DNA of 64,000 nt from Methanomicrobiales archaeon HGW-Methanomicrobiales-1 (GTDB lineage: Archaea; Halobacteriota; Methanomicrobia; Methanomicrobiales; Methanospirillaceae): assembly GCA_002839675.1 (NCBI GenBank), contig PGYM01000001.1:734683-798682 (forward strand), given 5' to 3'. Under the pieces are notes generated by a model that did not search any database, was not told the origin of the DNA, and saw nothing but the letters and a program-made list of their open reading frames with translations. Below are positions 42,371 to 50,708 of the stretch, in pieces. The translations under genes and the position numbers were made by a program. How positions within the stretch are numbered: position 1 is the stretch's first letter; every line of letters begins with the position of its first letter.

Positions 42371-42865
42371 TCATATATATGCTGAATCAGACACGCCATT
42401 GCTGGTGACAACCTGACACCAGCCGGGAGTCGTGCCAGTTGGAGATGTTGCCATTATCCACATCTTTTCATCCGGGTCCAGTTGGTTGGGATGTATTGCA
42501 TCAGGAACAATCCCCTTATCGCTGGGTATACACCATGTCCCTTCAATACCGCATGCAGTATTGTAAGTCAGGTGCCAGTATCCAGTTGAACCCCCAACCA
42601 AACTGGTAAAAATATCCATATGGGTTTTATCACTAATTATCTCGGATCCCGTGTTGGTGATACTGATATTGAGGATGTTGCTATCTTTATTCTTATCGGT
42701 GATTACTAAGCTGGTCCTCATTCGCTCCTCATTTTGCAGGGTGAGATCTTTTTGTGCGGTTGAGACAACTTCAGCTGCAGTAAGTACACTACCTACAAGC
42801 ATGTAAGCCACCACCACCAGCAGCATCACTCCGATTGCTGCTCCAATAATCTCTGCAACAGCCAT
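42371..42865 (-). CDS. flaF: FlaF archaellum stator-type protein
   Basis: 164 residues. One N-terminal helix (about 5-28, IIGAAIGVMLLVVVAYMLVGSVL) anchors a beta-sandwich outer domain (LNISITNTGSEIISDKTHMDIFTSL). This fits FlaF, which binds the S-layer in the pseudoperiplasm. Order G-F-H-I-J is that of most Euryarchaeota and Crenarchaeota. The domain is longer than usual and has three cysteines, two as CGIEGTWC. F versus G is decided by similarity of the anchor and the ITNTG strand; a swap is possible. Confidence 0.82.
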   Translation of the reverse strand: MAVAEIIGAAIGVMLLVVVAYMLVGSVLTAAEVVSTAQKDLTLQNEERMRTSLVITDKNKDSNILNISITNTGSEIISDKTHMDIFTSLVGGSTGYWHLTYNTACGIEGTWCIPSDKGIVPDAIHPNQLDPDEKMWIMATSPTGTTPGWCQVVTSNGVSDSAYI

Positions 42866-42870
42866 AGTAA

Positions 42871-43368
42871 TCAGCTCACGGTAAATTCATTCGAACGCCA
42901 TATTCCGTTTGGCAGGACAAACTGGAAGTACACAATGTCACCCGTTGATGGCATTGTAGGGGGTTGTGCAATTACCTCAAGTGTTTCACCAGGATCCCAA
43001 TAGTTATTTGGAGGAACATTGAGATCACTCAGTAATTCAGTCCAGTAACCAACGGGTGGCCAGTCATTAACATAGGTAAGCCGGCCAAAATTACCTACCG
43101 GTCCACAAAAAACATCGGATCGCTGAATATCTGTATAGGTAATTCTCTGGCTTCCGATATTTTTCATCCACACTGTAGCATGTGTACTGTTTGCAAAGGT
43201 AGCAACAATCTTAAAATCAGTACGGAGGCGCTGATCCGATTCATGCGTTGAGGATTGGAATGTTCCTGCCATGTTATAGACTACCGGAAAAATGGCATTG
43301 ATCAATACACCGGCCGCAATGACTGCGGTAATCAAAAACATGGCAGTGGTGAATGTCTCGGCAGACAT
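42871..43368 (-). CDS. flaG: FlaG archaellum stator-type protein
   Basis: 165 residues. An N-terminal hydrophobic helix (about 7-32) resembles an archaellin-like helix, followed by RLRTDFKIVATFANSTHATVWMKNIGS, which matches the FlaG beta domain (TDFKI ... VKNTG). FlaG filaments are thought to couple with FlaF to the S-layer as stator. It starts three bases after flaCE. The outer part from about 80 on (DVFCGPVGNFGRLTYVNDWPP) is specific to this group. Confidence 0.83.
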   Translation of the reverse strand: MSAETFTTAMFLITAVIAAGVLINAIFPVVYNMAGTFQSSTHESDQRLRTDFKIVATFANSTHATVWMKNIGSQRITYTDIQRSDVFCGPVGNFGRLTYVNDWPPVGYWTELLSDLNVPPNNYWDPGETLEVIAQPPTMPSTGDIVYFQFVLPNGIWRSNEFTVS

Positions 43369-43371
43369 TGA

Positions 43372-44319
43372 TTATATCCTGTCGGGAAGGTTCATCCAGT
43401 CGTCATCTTTTTCTTTGCTGTTTGAAGGGGAAGAGCGCTCCCTCATCGAAACACTTGCTATATCTATTCTTCCTTCGCCGGATTTTTCTTTAGCTGGAGG
43501 ATCCTGCTGGCGCTGCTCCATCATAACTTCTATCATATCCCGGTCAAGGGATGTATCCGTCGGCGCAAGGATGCGGTTGAGTGCATAGAGCTCAGCAACG
43601 AACTCATCTGGCCCTACTTCGTGCTCCTCACCAAGATTTGCCGGCATAAGGCGGGAGATCTCGCGAATTTCATCACAGGAATCTTTGGTGATATATCCCA
43701 TTGCCTGGTAGGATCCCAACATGATCTCGAGACGGTCATGCCCGTACTTTTTTACCGACTGGTGCGTCCATTTAAAGAGTTTATACACTTTCTGGAGCCG
43801 GAGTTTTTCTGTTGCGGGAACTGCAGGAGGTTGTGCTGTTTTTGGAAGATGACCTGATGGTGGTGGAACATTGATCTGGTTCCGTAAGGCAGCGAGCATT
43901 TGTTCATCCAGCATCTTCCGTTCTGCCTCCTGTTGAGTCATTACCGGAGGTGATTTTTCCGGCTCTTTTTCTTTAAGTTGCTCTGTTTTTAACTTTTCTG
44001 CTTCATCTTTTGATTTGGTTGCATCAATCTGCGATTCACGGGCATCCAGAGCAGCTTCCCGTGCCTCAAGGGCAGATTGTTTTGCTTCTTCTGCATCAGA
44101 ATCTGTAGAAGACGGTAAAGTAATTCCCCCACCCGTTGCCGGGGCAAGCGTGAACGGGTTTTCAAGTTCATTCATCCGTTCGCGGATATCCATAAGGAGA
44201 CGTTTGATGGAGGTCTTTATCAGGTCGACTTCACGCTCGAGGTTCTGGAGCTTGACCTCGGGGTCATCTTCAGATGCGGCAGTGATGATATGGTCTACCT
44301 GTGACTGGTTTACCGCCAT
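43372..44319 (-). CDS. FlaCE (FlaD/E-type) archaellum cytosolic protein
   Basis: 315 residues from ATG 44319. An N-terminal coiled coil (about 15-55, LQNLEREVDLIKTSIKRLLMDIRERMNEL), a long Ala/Glu/Lys-rich helical stalk (about 75-150) and the conserved FlaD/E domain (about 185-275, LQKVYKLFKWTHQSVKKYGHDRLEIMLGSYQAMGYIT). FlaC/D/E form the cytosolic part of the motor that receives CheF/CheY signals. It replaces separate C, D and E genes. Confidence 0.9.
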   Translation of the reverse strand: MAVNQSQVDHIITAASEDDPEVKLQNLEREVDLIKTSIKRLLMDIRERMNELENPFTLAPATGGGITLPSSTDSDAEEAKQSALEAREAALDARESQIDATKSKDEAEKLKTEQLKEKEPEKSPPVMTQQEAERKMLDEQMLAALRNQINVPPPSGHLPKTAQPPAVPATEKLRLQKVYKLFKWTHQSVKKYGHDRLEIMLGSYQAMGYITKDSCDEIREISRLMPANLGEEHEVGPDEFVAELYALNRILAPTDTSLDRDMIEVMMEQRQQDPPAKEKSGEGRIDIASVSMRERSSPSNSKEKDDDWMNLPDRI

Positions 44320-44346
44320 GATATATGAATATAGTACAATCACAGT

Positions 44347-44358
44347 AAATATAATTTG
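44347..44358 (-). promoter_or_regulatory. Promoter for flaCE and the motor genes
   Basis: Read on the minus strand AATTATATTTAC is a TATA-like box about 28-39 bases before the flaCE ATG at 44319. With the T-run at 44426-44433 it suggests that motor genes are a unit separate from the two archaellins. Confidence 0.4.
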
Positions 44359-44425
44359 TGATAAGAATGGGACGAGGATGATTCTTTTACAATCATTTGA
44401 GAAATGATTTCAGGTTAATTGAGAG

Positions 44426-44433
44426 AAAAAAAA
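44426..44433 (-). terminator. T-run after the second archaellin
   Basis: Eight T on the minus strand just four bases after the archaellin stop codon. This form ends transcription in archaea and would let archaellin mRNA outnumber motor mRNA. Confidence 0.5.
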
Positions 44434-44437
44434 GAGA

Positions 44438-45040
44438 TTAGTATACTGCCTGAACCTTAGTAATTGAACCAGGTACCGTTCTTGTGACCGGCAGAACTGC
44501 TCCAATTGCAGGCTGGAAATTAACAGAAATCTTTGTGTTTGGCGTTGCCGTTATTGGCATTCCAACAATGAGGATCATCTGCTCATTGGGGTCAAGTACA
44601 TTATTTTCAACACCATTTTGGCTGTAGAGTTTTTCGCCAATACACCATGACAACTGTGCTCCTCCGCCATTGACTGCATCACCGCAGGATTCTGAGAATT
44701 GCACACTTGAATTATAGCCCCCGTTATTATCCCGGTAGGATACCACCATCTGGGACAAGTCCATGCCGGTACCTCCAGCAGTGAGAGCAACCGTTACGTT
44801 CATGGAAGTTAGATTGGCTGCACCAGATGCTGGAGCAAGTCCATACACATTTCCCACCAGCTCCATACTTGAGCTTGCCTGCTGCACACCCGTGTGGACG
44901 GTTGCCTGGGCCGTCTGGGATGTGAAGAATCCTGCGCCAAGTACCACGTACGAGAAGACTGCCGCAACGACCACGAATGCGATCAGCACAATGGCGGCTT
45001 CAAGTCCGGTGAATGCATCATCTGAATAAAGATTTTTCAT
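44438..45040 (-). CDS. flaB: Archaellin 2 of the operon, divergent type
   Basis: 200 residues from ATG 45040; the ribosome site AGGAGGGTGA precedes it. The class III signal peptide ends before FTGLEAAIVLIAFVVVAAVF. The outer domain differs from the other two archaellins: it has two Cys (SESCGDAV and LSWCIGE) that could form a disulfide, and motifs NVTV and NSSV for N-glycosylation. It may be a minor or hook-region filament protein. Confidence 0.93.
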   Translation of the reverse strand: MKNLYSDDAFTGLEAAIVLIAFVVVAAVFSYVVLGAGFFTSQTAQATVHTGVQQASSSMELVGNVYGLAPASGAANLTSMNVTVALTAGGTGMDLSQMVVSYRDNNGGYNSSVQFSESCGDAVNGGGAQLSWCIGEKLYSQNGVENNVLDPNEQMILIVGMPITATPNTKISVNFQPAIGAVLPVTRTVPGSITKVQAVY

Positions 45041-45053
45041 TTTTTCACCCTCC

Positions 45054-45632
45054 TTAAAATACCTCATAATAGGTACCGGCAGTCATCCCTAATGGCATTG
45101 TTCTTGATATCGGCAGTGCTGCGCCAATAGAGGGTTTTACCTCAACAATAAACTTGTCATTGACCGTCAGCTGATCACTTGTCCAAACCCCGTCAGATGC
45201 AGCGGCAAGAGGGATCGTAACAAATGCCATCTCGCGTGGTTCAAGGGAATTCCCGGTAGTTACCTCGTTGAGAATCTCGAGAGTTACTTGACCGGCAGAA
45301 TATGTTGAAACCCGGTTAGCCGTGGAAACAGTGTAAGAAATTGTACCCATATCAACCGGAGCACCCCCGGCAGCGAGCTGAAGGTAGAATGACACATTGT
45401 CTGCTGTGAGGCCGCCAGTTGCTGCCCGAACTGTTACCGGCCCCGAAGGTTCAAGTGCCGAGGTTGCCTGCTGTACACCCGTGTGCACTGACTCCTGTGC
45501 CTTCTGGGTTGTAAAGAACCCGGCACCGAGTACCACGTACGAGAACACCGCTGCTACGACAACGAATGCGATAAGCACAATCGCTGCCTCAAGACCGGTG
45601 AACCCTTCATCATTATGTTTCAAGGAATTCAT
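45054..45632 (-). CDS. flaB: Archaellin 1 of the operon
   Basis: 192 residues, first gene of the archaellum region. Signal peptide MNSLKHNDEG, cleaved before FTGLEAAIVLIAF. AGGTGA stands four bases before the ATG. The outer domain is close to that of the lone archaellin at 3821-4399, so one is likely a copy of the other; probably the main filament protein. Confidence 0.95.
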   Translation of the reverse strand: MNSLKHNDEGFTGLEAAIVLIAFVVVAAVFSYVVLGAGFFTTQKAQESVHTGVQQATSALEPSGPVTVRAATGGLTADNVSFYLQLAAGGAPVDMGTISYTVSTANRVSTYSAGQVTLEILNEVTTGNSLEPREMAFVTIPLAAASDGVWTSDQLTVNDKFIVEVKPSIGAALPISRTMPLGMTAGTYYEVF

Positions 45633-45893
45633 CTTTTCACCTTTTTCTTTGTGGATACTGAATATCGCAGCATCCTTATTTCATAGGATGATGTCATTGT
45701 ATTTATATTTAGGCCAAAATCCGGAATCAAAAAACAGTCATAATCAGTTTTTTTGAAAAATTGCATATGATATTGCCAAAATTCAGTAGGTTAATAGTCG
45801 TTAAATCGTCGGATAGTATTCACTTTCGTTTCCTGCAATTTGTATATTGAATGAATATTTATCTGCTCGCAATCAACAGTATAAATCAGAAAA
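45633..45893. promoter_or_regulatory. Archaellum operon promoter region
   Basis: The minus-strand TATA box CTAAATATAAATAC spans about 45696-45709, giving a leader of about 46 bases. The inverted repeat CATCCT-N8-AGGATG (45671-45690) covers the expected transcription start, a good place for a repressor. The right half of this gap is the AT-rich upstream region of the divergent gene at 45894. No other gene seen. Confidence 0.5.
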
Positions 45894-46727
45894 ATGGATA
45901 AAAAAGATATTATGTACATGGCAGGCGCGCTCTGCATAATACTGATCATAGCTTTAGTTATAAAACCCATCATGACCGGGCAACCTGTTAATACCGGCAT
46001 TGTAACAGCCACGCCACAACCTACCGAAATATCTGTTACCCTCCAAACTGCAAATATTTCCCATAAGATTGTCACGGTCATTACAACAATTCCAGTACCT
46101 ACTTCTACTCCAACACCGGTTCCAACCTGGGACAAAAACGTCTCATCGGTTGTATTTGTCAATCCTTCAACCTATGGTGTCTCTTTTAACCAGTCCCTTC
46201 CCGGGGGTACCCGGATTGACAGCATCACCCAGAATAAAAGTATGACCACTATTGCAAAAATATCCGGGCAATACAGCGGTACAACCGAGATCATGAATAT
46301 CCCCTTCCCTTACTGGGAAATGTGGTACACGGTTGATCCCTTTACGGATATGGGAGGAAAAGAACAATCCCTTAGTTCATCATCGGTAACAGGCTCAAAA
46401 CAAAGCGGGGAAAAGAGCATTGGAAGCGCCCAGGTAATCCAAGGATCGTTTTCTGTAATGATTCCTTCCTTTACTGTTCAGGTGATGGATGGGGATGATC
46501 CAAACCGGATTATCCGGACCATCACACCTCCCGGGGGACTTGATAAAGCCCTTTGGAAGGGAAAATCGGTTGAGAGTGATTATTCCGGTTCAGTAAATAT
46601 CCCAGATCCCAGACCCTGGAAAGAAAAATTTTTTGAGGGTAACAGAAATTATTTCTTCATTATTAATACGCATGCAATTAATTCCTATGGAATTGAGATA
46701 CGGGTTCCATCTGAATATATCAAATAA
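45894..46727 (+). CDS. Membrane-anchored extracellular protein of unknown function
   Basis: 277 residues. One N-terminal transmembrane helix (about 8-27), a Thr/Pro-rich spacer (TIPVPTSTPTPVPT) up to about 80, then a beta-rich extracellular domain with several N-x-S/T sites. No lipobox, so it stays as a type II membrane protein. No family recognised. Divergent from the archaellum operon, so it may be co-regulated, but it has no known motility motif. Confidence 0.75.
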   Translation: MDKKDIMYMAGALCIILIIALVIKPIMTGQPVNTGIVTATPQPTEISVTLQTANISHKIVTVITTIPVPTSTPTPVPTWDKNVSSVVFVNPSTYGVSFNQSLPGGTRIDSITQNKSMTTIAKISGQYSGTTEIMNIPFPYWEMWYTVDPFTDMGGKEQSLSSSSVTGSKQSGEKSIGSAQVIQGSFSVMIPSFTVQVMDGDDPNRIIRTITPPGGLDKALWKGKSVESDYSGSVNIPDPRPWKEKFFEGNRNYFFIINTHAINSYGIEIRVPSEYIK

Positions 46728-47008
46728 TTACCTTATTTTTTGGTTATTCTGAAATTCTAGTTTCTCCAAAAATGCTCTAAATTTCACTATCTGTTATGAG
46801 TGTTATCCTTTTTTTCAATAAAGAGAATGCAACCCGTGCGGACACTCGCTTGACTTTATTTTTCATTAGAATCTATCCCCAAGGAAATACCCCTGGAGTG
46901 GTATGTGCAAAGATCAAGGCTTTCTAATAGCATCAAGAACTTAGAGAAATATTACAGGGCCATTTTTTGATTATTTGTTTTTCGGCCAAAGTAAAACACT
47001 AAAAAAAA
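46728..47008. other. Intergenic region
   Basis: 281 bases between convergent genes, AT-rich, with T-runs near 46737-46742 and 46809-46816 that could end the upstream gene, and a T-run on the other strand for aIF5A. No gene or RNA recognised. Confidence 0.4.
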
Positions 47009-47386
47009 TTAATCAAATTTTTTCTTGCCCATCGATTCGATATACATATACTCTTTTCCAACTTCGATGGTTCCTTTCTTTTCATCCGGAATCGGAATTT
47101 CAAAGTTGGTGAAGTCTTTCATATCCATCAGTTGCGCGGTGGTTCCGGCTATAGAGAGAATCTGTCCGCTCTTTCGCTCAACAACCGGCACATACGTCTT
47201 TGCCGATACCGGCTGTACAATTGAACGCTTGACGCCATCAAAAAGGCCCATTGCATCGATACGAGCTTTTGCTGCACCATGTTTTCCTGGCTTGGATGTT
47301 GCAATACTCAGCACCCTGCAGGGTTCATCCTCAATGACAATATACCGTCCTTCCTTGATCTTTCCGATTTCTGTCTGTTCTTTCAT
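47009..47386 (-). CDS. Translation factor aIF5A
   Basis: 125 residues from ATG 47386 (GTG 47395 gives three more). The N-terminal SH3-like domain carries the loop SKPGKHGAAKA, whose Lys (35 by this start) is modified to hypusine or deoxyhypusine. The C-terminal OB domain ends in MYIESMGKKKFD. It helps ribosomes past poorly reacting peptides and aids termination. Deoxyhypusine synthase is not in the window. Confidence 0.96.
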   Translation of the reverse strand: MKEQTEIGKIKEGRYIVIEDEPCRVLSIATSKPGKHGAAKARIDAMGLFDGVKRSIVQPVSAKTYVPVVERKSGQILSIAGTTAQLMDMKDFTNFEIPIPDEKKGTIEVGKEYMYIESMGKKKFD

Positions 47387-47477
47387 CTCGTTCACATCTC
47401 TTTTTTGAAATTTAATAATCGCGGTAGTAATTTATCACCATAGCATTACATAAATACAGCGTAGAAAAACGGGAAAT

Positions 47478-48260
47478 ATGGTCATGGAGTTCCTGTCAGC
47501 ATGCAACCAGATGGCAGATGAGGTCGAAGAGAGTATCCGTGATCTCGTAGGGACACCCGAAGGCGGCAAAACTCTCCGGATGGGTGCAGATCTTACTCCT
47601 ACCAAGGTAATTGACCAGGTTGCAGAGGATTGTGTTCTGCACTATTTGACAGAAAATCCCCTGTGCAGTCTCCTTATCAGTGAAGAAGCGGGAAAAGTCG
47701 AATTTAAAGGAGAGCGGGGAACAATTTTTCTCGATCCTGTTGATGGGACTTTCAACGCCATAGCGGGAATACCCTTTTTCGCGCTTTCCATTGCGTATGC
47801 AGAAAAAGGAGAAATCCAAAAGGCATTTGTTCGAAATCTGTCCAGTGGTGAAACTTTTACGGCGATACGGGGAAAATTTGCACGGTGCAATAACAAACCG
47901 ATACAGGTATCGGATGTTACGAATCTTGATGAATGTGCAATGAGCATTTACGGGCGGAAATTTGACCCGACGCGCGTAATGCAGCTGGGACAAAAAATCC
48001 GCCGCTGGCGCCTGTTGGGAGCCTCTGCATTAGAGCTCTGCTATGTCGGCTGTGGCAGGATAGATGGTTTTATTGATCTGCGTAATACCCTCCGGGTCAC
48101 CGATGCTGCAGCGGGTATGCTTGTCTGTTCTGAAGCCGGAGGCAAGGTATCGGATCTCAACGGGGATCCGATACAGTTCCCGGATGAAGTGACTATCGGG
48201 CGGTGTATTGTTGCTACCAACAGGGCATTACACCATAAAGTGATCGAATATCTTCGGTGA
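47478..48260 (+). CDS. Inositol monophosphatase-family phosphatase (IMPase/FBPase)
   Basis: 260 residues. Motifs of the Li-sensitive phosphatase family: [10 protein letters not shown] (metal Glu), [12 protein letters not shown] (metal Asp pair) and the C-terminal [17 protein letters not shown]. Archaeal members act on fructose 1,6-bisphosphate, inositol phosphate or NADP. NAD kinase follows seven bases later; the two are fused in Methanocaldococcus (MJ0917), so an NADP(H) phosphatase role deserves thought. A TATA-like sequence about 27 bases before the ATG suggests a leaderless mRNA. Confidence 0.92.
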   Translation: MVMEFLSACNQMADEVEESIRDLVGTPEGGKTLRMGADLTPTKVIDQVAEDCVLHYLTENPLCSLLISEEAGKVEFKGERGTIFLDPVDGTFNAIAGIPFFALSIAYAEKGEIQKAFVRNLSSGETFTAIRGKFARCNNKPIQVSDVTNLDECAMSIYGRKFDPTRVMQLGQKIRRWRLLGASALELCYVGCGRIDGFIDLRNTLRVTDAAAGMLVCSEAGGKVSDLNGDPIQFPDEVTIGRCIVATNRALHHKVIEYLR

Positions 48261-48267
48261 TTTTACG

Positions 48268-49080
48268 ATGCGTCTGTTACTTGTTTCACGAATCGATAAT
48301 CCGGATGCAATTGCCTATTCCCGGAAGGTTAAGGAGATCCTGGAACAGGATGGAGTTGAGGTGCATTTCGATGATGATACTGCGGCAATCCTTGGTGAAA
48401 CCGGGTTACCGCTGGCTGACACCACTGCCGATGCGGTTGTGATTGTCGGCGGGGATGGCACGATCCTCCGCGCAATCCAGCTGATGCAGCACCCGGTTCC
48501 GGTAATCGGCATTAACCGTGGGGAGGTAGGATTTCTGGCCGACCTCGATCCGGCTGAAGCGATCGATTTTGTCAGGACCCTTCCCCGGGGTTTTTCCGTT
48601 GAAGAACGGATGCGGATCACTCTGGCAAAAGACGGTATTATTCTGGGCACCGCTCTCAACGAAGCATTGATCGTAACAACACGTCCGGCAAAGATGCTGC
48701 GATTTTCGATAATAGTGGATGGCATTATTACCGAGCAGTTCCGTGCAGACGGCCTCCTCATCAGCACCCCGACGGGTTCCACGGCATATGCCATGAGTGC
48801 CGGCGGGCCTATTGTAGATCCGAGAATTCATGGTTTTATCCTGGTCCCGCTTGCACCCTATCTCCTCTCATCCCGCCCTCATATCATCAGCAGCAACCGG
48901 CGCCTTGAAGTGAGGCTTGAGAGCACCAAACCGGCGAATCTAGTTATTGACGGCCAGCAGACCATCGAGCTGGGTACTTCTATGACTCTCGAGGTAAAAC
49001 CAGCCAAGCATCCTGCCCTGTTTGTGGATACCGGGCGGAATTTCTTTGAAAAAGTGGACAGCAAATTACGAAAACTCTGA
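48268..49080 (+). CDS. nadK: NAD kinase
   Basis: 270 residues. The GGDGT motif is in [13 protein letters not shown], followed by [13 protein letters not shown] and the NAD-binding block [20 protein letters not shown]. It phosphorylates NAD to NADP using ATP or polyphosphate. The GGTGA at the stop of the upstream gene serves as ribosome site, coupling both genes. Confidence 0.95.
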   Translation: MRLLLVSRIDNPDAIAYSRKVKEILEQDGVEVHFDDDTAAILGETGLPLADTTADAVVIVGGDGTILRAIQLMQHPVPVIGINRGEVGFLADLDPAEAIDFVRTLPRGFSVEERMRITLAKDGIILGTALNEALIVTTRPAKMLRFSIIVDGIITEQFRADGLLISTPTGSTAYAMSAGGPIVDPRIHGFILVPLAPYLLSSRPHIISSNRRLEVRLESTKPANLVIDGQQTIELGTSMTLEVKPAKHPALFVDTGRNFFEKVDSKLRKL

Positions 49081-49081
49081 T

Positions 49082-49095
49082 CCTTTTTTTTTACC
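49082..49095 (+). terminator. T-run terminator after nadK
   Basis: A run of nine to ten T directly after the stop codon. Confidence 0.5.
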
Positions 49096-49221
49096 GTTGC
49101 CGGTTTCCTTTAGAAAATAACAATCGGGGATGTTTTTTTCAGATAGCATGGCTGTGTAAAGCCTGTACGCAAAATAAAAGACTTATCTAAATAGCCGTGC
49201 TACTACTGGTCTGGTGGTTTT

Positions 49222-49725
49222 GTGCAGGTCTCCATGAAACTTGAGATGAAGGATTCGCCGGGCCAGCTGGTCGCGGCCTTAAAGCCCATATCCGATGTTG
49301 GGGGAAATATTATCGCGGTTATCCACCAGCGGGAACCCGATTCGGATCATGGCACTCTTGATGTCCAGATCGTGCTCGAACTACCGGAAGGGCACCTGGA
49401 AAAACTGGTTGAACTTCTCAAGGAACAGGGAGTCCATATTCAGCGCATTGGTGAACAACGCCTGCTCTACAAGCGGACGGTCATCCTGATCGGGCATCTC
49501 ATGCACACAGATCTTTCCGATACCATTGACCAGATTGACTCCACCGGCTTTGCTGAGGTGAGTGAGCTTTCCATGAGTATGCCGGCAGTAAAAGACCGCT
49601 CATCATCACGCCTTACCATCAAATCGGTAAGCAAAGAAGATATGGAAGCCGCTCTCGCAATCCTGCGCCGGGTATCCCGGCATAAATCCCTGCTTCTCAT
49701 TGAACCGCTGGAGGAGATCGCATGA
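49222..49725 (+). CDS. ACT-domain regulatory protein beside homoserine dehydrogenase
   Basis: 167 residues from a GTG at 49222 (ATG 49234 is an alternative). The first ACT domain (about 1-80) opens MKLEMKDSPGQLVAALKPISDVGGNI; the second half (about 85-165) is a further ACT-like region. ACT domains bind amino acids to regulate enzymes. Because it overlaps hom by four bases (ATGA), it likely senses threonine or methionine for that enzyme, which itself lacks an ACT domain. Confidence 0.88.
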   Translation: MQVSMKLEMKDSPGQLVAALKPISDVGGNIIAVIHQREPDSDHGTLDVQIVLELPEGHLEKLVELLKEQGVHIQRIGEQRLLYKRTVILIGHLMHTDLSDTIDQIDSTGFAEVSELSMSMPAVKDRSSSRLTIKSVSKEDMEAALAILRRVSRHKSLLLIEPLEEIA

Positions 49726-50708
49726 AGATTGCTTTAATTGGCCTTGGCTCTGTGGGACGCGGCGTGGCAGAAATGATCACGAAAAAAGATCTGGGCCTAA
49801 CCATTACCGGGCTTGCCGATTCAAAAAGCGGGGCAATGGATTCTGGCGGGCTTGACATACCTGCACTTCTTTCAAACAAGAAGAAAAACGGGTACTGCGG
49901 GGACAGAAATCTTACCGCATTAGATATCATAGAGAAAGCCGAGTATGATATACTCGTTGAGGTCACACCGACAAATGCACTATCGGGAGAGCCTGCAACC
50001 GGATATATAAAAGCAGCCCTTGCCCGGAAAAAACACGTTGTAACTTCCAATAAAGGCCCGATCGCGCTAAAAAACAAAGAACTCCGTGATATGGCGCACA
50101 TGAGTAACGTGGCACTCCGGTATGAAGCCACGGTTGCCGGCGCGATTCCCGTAATGCATACCCTGGAGCAGGGACTTGCCGGTAACGAGATCCTTGCGCT
50201 CTACGGTGTCCTCAACGGCACCTGTAACTATATCCTCACCCGCATGGCCGTTGAAGGTCTTACCTATGACCAGGCCCTGATGGAAGCCCGGGAGATGGGG
50301 TACGCTGAAGCGGACCCGACCTATGATGTCAAGGGCATCGATGCAGCGATCAAACTGGTGATTCTCGCAAACACGATCTGGGGAAACGGCGTAACATTGA
50401 ATGACGTTGACTGTACCGGCATCGATCTCCTGACCCCGGATGCCCTCCGTCTGGCCGAAGATGATGGGTGCACGATCCGTCTTATTGCTGAAGCGATTCC
50501 CCGCAAGCGCATTCTCCGTGTTTCACCCCGTATTATTAAAAAGAATCACCCCCTGGTCGTTGAAGGCACGTTAAATGCCCTGACCATCGAGACCGATATG
50601 GCTAAAGAGATCACGCTCATTGGCCGGGGTGCAGGATCGGTCGAGACGGCAAGTGCGATCATCGGAGACATCCTGTTTATCAGGGATCATTATGACCGGC
50701 GTACTTGA
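49722..50708 (+). CDS. hom: Homoserine dehydrogenase
   Basis: 328 residues. NAD(P)-binding GLGSVGRGVAE at the N-terminus and the catalytic region with KGPIALKNKEL, GTCNYILTRM and the YAEADPTYDVKGIDAAIKL block. It reduces aspartate semialdehyde to homoserine for threonine and methionine synthesis. The regulatory ACT domain found at the C-terminus of many homologues is absent and appears to be encoded by the preceding gene. It overlaps the next gene by 17 bases. Confidence 0.95.
   Translation: MKIALIGLGSVGRGVAEMITKKDLGLTITGLADSKSGAMDSGGLDIPALLSNKKKNGYCGDRNLTALDIIEKAEYDILVEVTPTNALSGEPATGYIKAALARKKHVVTSNKGPIALKNKELRDMAHMSNVALRYEATVAGAIPVMHTLEQGLAGNEILALYGVLNGTCNYILTRMAVEGLTYDQALMEAREMGYAEADPTYDVKGIDAAIKLVILANTIWGNGVTLNDVDCTGIDLLTPDALRLAEDDGCTIRLIAEAIPRKRILRVSPRIIKKNHPLVVEGTLNALTIETDMAKEITLIGRGAGSVETASAIIGDILFIRDHYDRRT

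Noticed and set aside
45791-46162. Minus-strand frame opposite the gene at 45894
   Set aside because: Antisense of the signal-anchor and Thr/Pro linker of the plus-strand protein.
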